Origin: CAZWVM01 sp964637705
Lineage (GTDB): Bacteria > UBA8481
Direction of reading: 5' to 3'
Length of the DNA stretch: 5,783 nt
Assembly: GCA_964637705.1 (NCBI GenBank)
Contig: CAZWVM010000212.1
Location: 1-5,783 of the forward strand
This document shows positions 1 through 4,730 of the stretch, in pieces. A model generated the notes under the pieces. The model was not told the DNA's origin. It saw nothing but the letters and a program-made list of their open reading frames with translations, and searched no databases. The stretch's first letter is position 1, and the number at the start of each line of letters is the position of its first letter. The translations under genes were made by a program, and so were the position numbers.

Positions 1-932
1 CCTCATCCAACCGCGCGCTCATCGAGAGCGTCCTGGACCTTTCGGCGCAGACCCCGATCCTGCAGGCTTCGCGGCTCGCTCCCCGTCCCGGCCCCTCGAT
101 CTTCCTGAAGCTCGAGAACTTCCTGCCCGGCGCGAACTCCTGCGAGCGGGTGATCCACCACCTGATCGGCGCCGCGGAAAAGGACGGGCGGCTCTTGAAG
201 GATTCCACGCTCGTCGTCCCCACCGACGGCCCGGGCGGCGTCGCGGCGGCGATCGCGGCCGCGGTCCGCGGATACAAGATGGTCGCGGTCATGCCGGAAG
301 ACGTGCCCGAGAGCTTCGCGCGGCAGATCCGCGCCTGCGGCGCCGAGGTGATGAGGACGCCCGAGAAGGAGCGCGTGGCGGGCACGATCGCGCGGGCGAA
401 CGAGTATGTGCACGAGAGCCCGGGGTCGCGGGTGCTCGTGAGCATCTACGAGTCGCAGGCCGCAAACGAGGCGCACCGGAAGACGACGGCCCAGGAGATC
501 GTGAAGGTCCTGGGCAAGGAAGTCGACGCGCTGGTCGCGGGCATCGGCTCCGGCGGAACCCTCTCGGGGTGCGCCGAGGTCATGAAGGCCCTCAACCCGA
601 ACATCAAGGTCTTCGCGGTCGAGCCGTCCGAATCCGCGGTCCTCTCCGGCGGCAAGCCCGGCGCCCACGCGGCGCAGGGCATCGGCGTCGGCATGGTTCC
701 ACCCTCCCTGAACCAGTCCGTGATCTCCAAGACCGTCTCGGTCTCGGCGGCCGAGGCGCTCGAGGCGGCGAAGAATCTGGCCCGGACCGAGGGGATCCTC
801 GTCGGCCCGGCCGGCGGATGCGTCATCGCCGGCGCCCTGAAGATCGCCGCCGACTTCACGCCCGACCAGGACATCGTCGTCATCCTCAACGGGACCGCCT
901 CCGGGTACCTCGAGGGCAACTTTTTCGAGTAA
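1..932 (+). CDS. Cysteine synthase (CysK/CysM)-family protein, probable PLP-less pseudoenzyme, 5' partial
   Basis: The frame is open from the window edge (first full codon at 3) to TAA at 930-932, giving 309 residues. Family members have about 310, so only around ten N-terminal residues are missing. The scaffold is that of O-acetylserine sulfhydrylase: a TPIL strand near residue 17, LKLEN at 35-39, RGYK..AVMPE, a GIGSGGTLSG phosphate loop (GSGGT at 546-560), EPSES.VLSGG.PG.H..QGIG.G and EGILVGP. Active-site signatures are changed. Aligning E38 to R49 without gaps to NPxxSVKxR puts Cys47 (141-143) on the PLP Schiff-base lysine. The TSGNTG loop reads TDGPGG (222-239). The SSGA segment that contacts the PLP ring nitrogen reads AGGC (810-821). 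The QFxNPANPxxH loop is about four residues shorter. The family normally makes cysteine from O-acetylserine and sulfide in the cytosol. I infer that this protein cannot do that by the standard chemistry and may be regulatory or bind another ligand. The GTG at 150 is internal, not the start. Confidence 0.88.
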   Translation, partial: SSNRALIESVLDLSAQTPILQASRLAPRPGPSIFLKLENFLPGANSCERVIHHLIGAAEKDGRLLKDSTLVVPTDGPGGVAAAIAAAVRGYKMVAVMPEDVPESFARQIRACGAEVMRTPEKERVAGTIARANEYVHESPGSRVLVSIYESQAANEAHRKTTAQEIVKVLGKEVDALVAGIGSGGTLSGCAEVMKALNPNIKVFAVEPSESAVLSGGKPGAHAAQGIGVGMVPPSLNQSVISKTVSVSAAEALEAAKNLARTEGILVGPAGGCVIAGALKIAADFTPDQDIVVILNGTASGYLEGNFFE

Positions 933-946
933 CCGGTCGACCCGCG

Positions 947-988
947 AACCCGCGGCTCTTTCTCCGGAAAGACCGCGGGTTTTTCTTT
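947..988 (+). terminator. Intrinsic terminator after the cysteine-synthase-like gene
   Basis: The left arm aacccgcgg (947-955) pairs perfectly with ccgcgggtt (973-981). The stem continues, after one bulged C at 956, with tcttt (957-961) pairing to aaaga (968-972). This leaves a six-base loop at 962-967. The T-rich tail tttttcttt (980-988) follows directly. The hairpin lies 14 bp past the stop codon and is oriented to end transcription of the upstream gene, separating it from the ATPase operon. Confidence 0.88.
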
Positions 989-1050
989 GACGGGATGGCC
1001 GCCGGAACCGCGCTATTTGCCTTTTTCCTGATCCCCTCCCCCGATATGCT
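987..1050 (+). promoter_or_regulatory. Candidate promoter region for the MinD-like/GspA-like operon
   Basis: This gap between the terminator and the GTG at 1060 is the only plausible place for the operon promoter. Two weak readings exist. In the first, ttgacg (987-992) and gctatt (1012-1017) are 19 bp apart, giving a leader of roughly 35 nt. In the second, the -10-like tatgct (1045-1050) has no convincing -35, and transcription would begin at or within a few bases of the GTG, making the mRNA nearly leaderless. No Shine-Dalgarno sequence precedes the GTG (the preceding bases are cctcctgtc), which slightly favours the second reading. Neither is a strong match. Confidence 0.3.
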
Positions 1051-1059
1051 CCTCCTGTC

Positions 1060-2178
1060 GTGAGCCAGGTCCTTCAAAAACTGCGCGAGGCGGCCCGCAC
1101 CCGCTGGGCCGAGATGGTGCGGGAGACCCCGCCCCGGGACGGCGCACATCACCCGGCGCGTCCCCATACCGCCCCTCCCCCGGCCGACCGCGACCTCCTC
1201 TCCGGTGTGCGCCTCGTCCCGATCGCCAGCGGCAAGGGCGGCGTCGGAAAGACCAACGTCGCCGTCAACCTCTCGATCACCGCCGGGCTCTCCTTCCACG
1301 GCACCGAGAAGCGCGTGCTCTTGATCGACGGCGACCTCGGTCTCCCCAACACCGACCTCGTGCTCGGCGTCCGCCCCGAGACCTCCCTCAACGACCTCGT
1401 CGACCGCACCATCGACGACATGGCGCGGCTCGTCTGCCGCACGCGCTACCCCCAGCTGGATTTCATCGCGGGCGCCGAGGAGGCAACCCTGCTCCTGGGC
1501 AACCTCTACTACCAGCAGCGCCGGAGCATCATGTCCCAGATTTCGCGCCTCCAGGCCTCCCTCGTCGTCTTCGATCTCGGCGCCTCCGCGTCCAAGGAGA
1601 TCCTCGATTTCTTCGCCATGACGCCCTCGGGACTCGTCGTCCTCAACCCCGAGCCCTCCTCCGTTCGCGACGCCTACGTCTTCATCAAGAACGCGCTGAT
1701 CCGCCGGGCGCGGCAGGAGATGGAGTATGACGCGGAGGCGCGTCAGGAGTTCGACCGGAGGCTGGAGGAGACGCACGGAAACTTCCAGAAGCTGACGGCG
1801 GGCATCGCGGAGGGAGCGCCGGCGGCGCTCCGCTCGACGTGGGAGAAGACCCTGGAGACCTTCCGGCCTCTCATCGTCGTCAACCGGGTCGATTCGCTCT
1901 CCGAGGGACTCCAGACCGCGCGCAAATTCGTCAAGGACGCCGATAAGCTGCTGGGCATCAAGATCCTCTACCTCGGGTCCGTCCTGCGCGACGACGCTGT
2001 CACGCGCGCGGTGAAACGACAGTGCCCGTTCCGGATCGCGGAACCGACCTGCCCGGCCTCGCGCTGCATCGACGCCGTCACGAAGAACCTCCTCACCAAC
2101 GACAGCCTCGACCTGAACGGCAATTTCGTCTCCTTCGGCCGCATCCTTGCTTCGCGCCTCGTCGGGCGGCCCGTATGA
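1060..2178 (+). CDS. MinD/FlhG-like (ParA/MinD superfamily) deviant-Walker P-loop ATPase
   Basis: The 372-residue protein carries the MinD/ParA ATPase signature. The deviant Walker A is SGKGGVGKT (57-65; signature Lys59 and P-loop Lys64). A second loop, DGDLGLPNTD (90-99), resembles DADLGLANxD of FlhG/MinD. The Walker B/switch II strand is VVFDLGAS (169-176), followed by LDFFAMTPSGLVVLNPEPSS. This layout, a helical insert (about 211-268) and the late IVVNRV and YLGSVLRDDAV blocks resemble the MinD-like family seen often in deltaproteobacteria. Such proteins are ATP-driven dimerising switches that position envelope or polar machinery. An N-terminal helix (1-20) is joined by a Pro/His-rich linker (23-45) to the core. 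The last residues, FGRILASRLVGR, could form an amphipathic membrane-binding helix, by analogy with MinD only. The GTG at 1060 is the only reasonable start: the frame is closed by TGA at 988 and no ATG lies between. The stop overlaps the next gene. It is not a tyrosine autokinase, because no C-terminal tyrosine cluster is present. Confidence 0.9.
   Translation: MSQVLQKLREAARTRWAEMVRETPPRDGAHHPARPHTAPPPADRDLLSGVRLVPIASGKGGVGKTNVAVNLSITAGLSFHGTEKRVLLIDGDLGLPNTDLVLGVRPETSLNDLVDRTIDDMARLVCRTRYPQLDFIAGAEEATLLLGNLYYQQRRSIMSQISRLQASLVVFDLGASASKEILDFFAMTPSGLVVLNPEPSSVRDAYVFIKNALIRRARQEMEYDAEARQEFDRRLEETHGNFQKLTAGIAEGAPAALRSTWEKTLETFRPLIVVNRVDSLSEGLQTARKFVKDADKLLGIKILYLGSVLRDDAVTRAVKRQCPFRIAEPTCPASRCIDAVTKNLLTNDSLDLNGNFVSFGRILASRLVGRPV
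2175..2178 (+). promoter_or_regulatory. ATGA stop/start overlap (translational coupling)
   Basis: The TGA of the MinD-like gene (2176-2178) overlaps the ATG of the GspA-like gene (2175-2177). No good Shine-Dalgarno sequence lies upstream (tcgggcggcccgt), so re-initiation by terminating ribosomes is likely. This ties the amounts of the two ATPases to each other and fixes the start of the downstream gene. Confidence 0.8.
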
Positions 2179-3773
2179 CGACCGAGGCGGCGAGCGGCCC
2201 CGGAACCGAGACGCGGCCGGAGTTCGTCTCGGCCGAGAGCTGGTTCGGCTTCACGCGCCCCCCCTTCCACGTCACGCCGGACTCCCGCATGGTCTTCGGC
2301 CACCGGCGCTACGAGGAGGCGCTCTCGGCGCTCCACTACGGCGTGAGCGAGGGGAAGGGGTTCGTGGTGGTGACGGGGGAGGTCGGGAGCGGCAAGACGA
2401 CCCTGATGCGCCACTTCTGCACGCTCCTCGGCGACACCGTGCGCTTCGCCGTCGTCTTCAACACCGGGCTCGGAGCCCGGGATCTCCTCGAGGCGGTGGC
2501 GGAGGATCTCGGCATCGCGCGCGAAAGGATCGCCGGCGCGGGCGTCAAGGGCCTGGTCGACGCCCTGAACGAGTTCCTGCTGGCCGAGTTCGAGGCCGGG
2601 CGCACGGTCGTGGTCTTCATCGACGAGGCCCAGAACCTCTCCATCGAAGCCCTCGAGACCCTGCGCATGCTCTCCAACCTGGAGACCGAGACCGAGAAGC
2701 TCGTGCAGATCGTCCTGATGGGACAGCCCGAGCTCCAGCGCCTCCTCGCGCGTAACGAGCTGAAGCAGTTGCGCAGCCGCGTGGCCGTGACGTACCACCT
2801 GATGCCGATGGAGGAGGATGAGACCGCGGCGTACATCGCGCACCGCATCCAGCTCGCCTCCCCCGCGCGCCCCGTCTCCTTCACCCCGCGCGCTATCGCG
2901 GTCCTCCACGACTACGCGCGGGGCGTGCCGCGCGTCATCAACATCCTCTGCGACCAGGCTCTCCTGGCCGCCGCGAGCGAGAAGGTCGACGCGGTGGACG
3001 AGCGGATCGTGGAGAGCGTGATCGCGGGCTTCGAGCACCTCGACGCGGCCGCGCCGCGCCGGGCCTTCCCCTGGCTCGCCCTGACCGTCGTCGCGGCCGC
3101 TGCGGCGCTCCTCACCTACGCCGGCATCGCGATGCGCGGGGCGAACCCCTCCCCGGCCGCCGTCCCGCACGCCGTCCCGCCGGCGTCGCCGGCGCCCGCC
3201 GCCGCGGCGCGCGCCGCGGAGAGCCCCCTGCGTCACCTCGTCTCCTCCTGGGGCCTGTCGGCTCCCGACGGGCTGGACGCGATGAGGGTCGAAGCGGTCG
3301 CGCGCGCGACCGGCCTGCGGCTCGTCCGCGTCCGCATCACGTCGGCCTCCGCGCAGGCCCTGCGCCTGCCCGCCCTGCTCCTGCCCGGCAATCCCCTCTT
3401 GAACAGCGCGGAACCCGCGCTCGTCACCGGCATCGAGAACGGGGCGTGGACGATCGAGACGGCCGAGCGGGGGCTGGTGCGCCTGAGCCTGCCCGAGGAC
3501 GCCTATCCCCTCGCCTACCTCGTCCCGGCCCGCCCCTGGATGGAGCGCACGCTCGCGCGGGGCATGCGCGGCGACGACCTCCTCGCGGCCCAGCGAATCC
3601 TCGCCGGGGCCGGCCTCCTGCGGAACCCGCCGAACGGCTATTTCGGAGAGGGCACGACGGAGGCGGTGGAGAAACTCCAGGCCGCCTACGGCATCCGGGA
3701 GGACCGGGCCATCGGCCCGGGAACGATGCTGGCCCTGCTCGCCCTGGAGCGAAACACCCCTGCAACTCCCTGA
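2175..3773 (+). CDS. GspA/ExeA-type membrane ATPase with peptidoglycan-binding domain
   Basis: This 532-residue protein has the full GspA/ExeA layout. A short tail leads into WFGFTRPPFHVTPDSRMVFGHRRYEEAL (23-50), typical of the family's N-terminus. The AAA+ domain has Walker A GEVGSGKTT (68-76), Walker B VVFIDEAQNL (146-155), the LMGQPEL strand (181-187), LRSRVAVTYHLMPM with a candidate arginine finger (199-212), and GVPRVINILCDQALLAA (250-266). One hydrophobic segment (about 298-318) should cross the inner membrane, followed by a Pro/Ala-rich linker (322-347). Residues 350-455 resemble the C39-peptidase-like domain of GspA, without an evident catalytic cysteine. Residues 463-522 match PG_binding_1 (LLAAQRILAGAG, GYFGEGTTEAVEKLQ, AIGPGTMLAL). 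In Aeromonas, ExeA works with ExeB to help the type II secretin cross or assemble in the peptidoglycan. No gspB or other secretion gene is visible, so the machine served is unknown. Related ExeA-like ATPases occur in exosortase/polysaccharide loci, but they lack this C-terminus. Confidence 0.9.
   Translation: MTTEAASGPGTETRPEFVSAESWFGFTRPPFHVTPDSRMVFGHRRYEEALSALHYGVSEGKGFVVVTGEVGSGKTTLMRHFCTLLGDTVRFAVVFNTGLGARDLLEAVAEDLGIARERIAGAGVKGLVDALNEFLLAEFEAGRTVVVFIDEAQNLSIEALETLRMLSNLETETEKLVQIVLMGQPELQRLLARNELKQLRSRVAVTYHLMPMEEDETAAYIAHRIQLASPARPVSFTPRAIAVLHDYARGVPRVINILCDQALLAAASEKVDAVDERIVESVIAGFEHLDAAAPRRAFPWLALTVVAAAAALLTYAGIAMRGANPSPAAVPHAVPPASPAPAAAARAAESPLRHLVSSWGLSAPDGLDAMRVEAVARATGLRLVRVRITSASAQALRLPALLLPGNPLLNSAEPALVTGIENGAWTIETAERGLVRLSLPEDAYPLAYLVPARPWMERTLARGMRGDDLLAAQRILAGAGLLRNPPNGYFGEGTTEAVEKLQAAYGIREDRAIGPGTMLALLALERNTPATP
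3159..3182 (+). repeat. 12-bp tandem repeat in the Pro/Ala linker of the GspA-like gene
   Basis: The 10-mer gccgtcccgc occurs at 3159-3168 and again at 3171-3180, in a 12-bp period encoding AVPHAVPP. It lies in the low-complexity periplasmic linker after the membrane segment. It probably reflects slippage in a region where only length and flexibility matter. Confidence 0.5.
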
Positions 3774-3794
3774 AGCCCCCCTTGAACCCGGCGT

Positions 3795-3863
3795 GAAAAA
3801 GGAAAAAGGGGACATTCCACTGTTTCAGTCATTCAGTCCGAAAAAGGAGAATGTCCCCTTTTC
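3795..3863. repeat. Palindromic intergenic element (REP/BIME-like) between convergent operons
   Basis: This short stretch is visibly richer in A+T than its surroundings. The 14-bp arm aaaaggggacattc (3804-3817) is matched perfectly by gaatgtcccctttt (3849-3862). The 31-base centre holds a 7-bp direct repeat, ttcagtc, at 3824-3830 and 3832-3838. A 9-bp direct repeat, gaaaaagga, lies at 3795-3803 and 3840-3848, just before each arm. The core aaaaaggggacattc resembles, from memory, a dispersed repeat seen in many environmental genomes and sometimes found near REP-associated (Y1/RAYT) transposases. No transposase is present here. The right arm ends one base before the stop codon of the FapA-like gene. 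Confidence 0.7.
3804..3862. terminator. Probable bidirectional terminator formed by the palindromic element
   Basis: The 14-bp stem is flanked by T-runs on both strands: cccctttt then ctta at the right end on the plus strand, and ccccctttttcc reading the other way. It sits about 30 bp after the GspA-like stop codon and directly beside the FapA-like stop codon, where two convergent operons must end. The 31-base loop is longer than in a classical intrinsic terminator, so efficiency is uncertain. No other hairpin in the gap could do this job. Confidence 0.55.
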
Positions 3864-4718
3864 TTACAGCACCCTGAAGACGACCCGCTTGCGCTTGTAG
3901 AAGACCGCTCCGGAACCGAGGCTCTCGGAGAGTTCGAAATCGGTTCCGTCGATCCGCACCTTGACGCCGCGCATCACGCGCTTGCGGACCTCGACGGGAT
4001 GCTTCTCTCCTCCCTCCACGATCCTGTCGATCTCGGCCGAGCAGTTCTCGCGCGTCTCCTCGAGCGCGCGGATCCGCGCCTGGAGCTCCAGGGCCCTCTG
4101 CAGCTTCTCGCGAAGCTCGCGCTGCTTCTCCTCGCTGAGCGCCCGGACCTTCTCGCCCATCAGTTTCACCATCTGGACCACCCGCTGGAGCCGCTCGAGC
4201 TCCTCGTTCGCCTCGCGGATCGCCTCCTCCGCGGCCAACAGCTTCTTCAGGTGGCGGTTCTTCTCGGCCATCTCCACGTCGATGACCGTCTCGTGGTCCC
4301 CGGCGGCGCCGAGAACATTGGCCACGAAGCGGTCCCCGGTCCGGCACTGGACGTGCGCGACCTCCCCTTCCCCGCTGGAGGCCTCGATGAGCGTGTAGGC
4401 GTGGATGCGGCATCGGCGGAGCGACCCCTGGCAGATGACCGCGTCGGCGACGAGCGCCGCGTTCTCGACGCTCCTGACGATGAGGCGCTTGCCGGCGCGG
4501 ATGAGCGTTCCCTCCTCGCCCTTCACGTCCCCGAAGATCGTGATGTCGCCGTCGGAGAAGATGCGGCCGTGCAGGACGTGCCCCATCACCTGCACGCCCG
4601 TCTTGCCGCTCACGGTCATCCCGTCGCGGACGTCGCCGGAGATCCTCACGAAGCCGTCATGCTCGACGCCGCCCGTCCGGGCGTCCACGTCGCCCGTGAT
4701 CACCCGCTCGTCGGTCAC
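3864..4718 (-). CDS. Short FapA/DUF342-family polymer-forming protein with coiled coil
   Basis: The 284-residue product begins with repeated short strands of the FapA/DUF342 beta-helix type: GVEHDGFVRISGDVRDGMTV, GVQVMGHVLHGRIFSDGDITI and FGDVKGEEGTLIRAGKRLIV, then ENAALVADAVIC and a VLGAAGD turn (to about 146). A long charged coiled coil follows (about 147-240, rich in Glu, Lys, Arg and Leu). The small C-terminal module includes VMRGVKVRIDG and VFYKRKRVVF. FapA proteins usually have about 450 residues or more, with an extra N-terminal domain; this one starts directly in the beta-helix. They are cytoplasmic scaffold-like proteins, and Vibrio FapA affects polar flagellation. The role here is unknown. 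The GTG start at 4718 follows a GGAG six bases upstream and lies 12 bp after the preceding gene's stop, so the two are probably co-transcribed. The TAA (3866-3864) lies beside the palindromic terminator. Confidence 0.82.
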   Translation of the reverse strand: MTDERVITGDVDARTGGVEHDGFVRISGDVRDGMTVSGKTGVQVMGHVLHGRIFSDGDITIFGDVKGEEGTLIRAGKRLIVRSVENAALVADAVICQGSLRRCRIHAYTLIEASSGEGEVAHVQCRTGDRFVANVLGAAGDHETVIDVEMAEKNRHLKKLLAAEEAIREANEELERLQRVVQMVKLMGEKVRALSEEKQRELREKLQRALELQARIRALEETRENCSAEIDRIVEGGEKHPVEVRKRVMRGVKVRIDGTDFELSESLGSGAVFYKRKRVVFRVL

Positions 4719-4730
4719 GGCCGGCTCCGC
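4719..4730 (-). promoter_or_regulatory. Ribosome binding site for the FapA-like gene in a 12-bp intercistronic gap
   Basis: On the minus strand the gap reads gcggagccggcc before GTG. The GGAG core (4728-4725) is six bases from the start codon, which supports GTG at 4718 as the true start. The gap leaves no room for a promoter, so expression should depend on the upstream receptor gene's transcript. Confidence 0.65.

Noticed and set aside
1..932. Labelling the first gene as a functional cysK
   Set aside because: Overall similarity would support it, but the catalytic lysine and two other active-site loops are not conserved, so the symbol would imply an activity the sequence argues against.
569..1063. 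A plus-strand frame overlapping the end of the cysteine-synthase-like gene
   Set aside because: It is Arg-rich, lies in a shifted frame of a recognised protein and runs through the terminator hairpin.
1060..1119. FlhG-type activation helix (DQAxxLR) at the N-terminus of the MinD-like protein
   Set aside because: Residues 3-9 (QVLQKLR) are similar, but the spacing is one residue too long and the Asp is absent, so FlhF activation cannot be claimed.
886..1776. A 296-codon minus-strand frame opposite the MinD-like gene
   Set aside because: It crosses the terminator and the promoter region and opposes a clear P-loop ATPase. The composition is that of a shadow frame.
2022..2174. An upstream extension of the GspA-like gene to position 2022
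   Set aside because: The extension lies inside the MinD-like coding sequence and is Arg/Pro/His-rich. The ATG at 2175 forms a standard ATGA overlap and directly precedes the family's N-terminal motif.
1968..3815. A 615-codon open frame on the minus strand opposite the GspA-like gene
   Set aside because: Its product is Arg/Gly/Asp/His-rich with no recognisable domain. It lies antisense to a gene with complete AAA+, membrane and peptidoglycan-binding signatures and is explained by GC-biased codon use.
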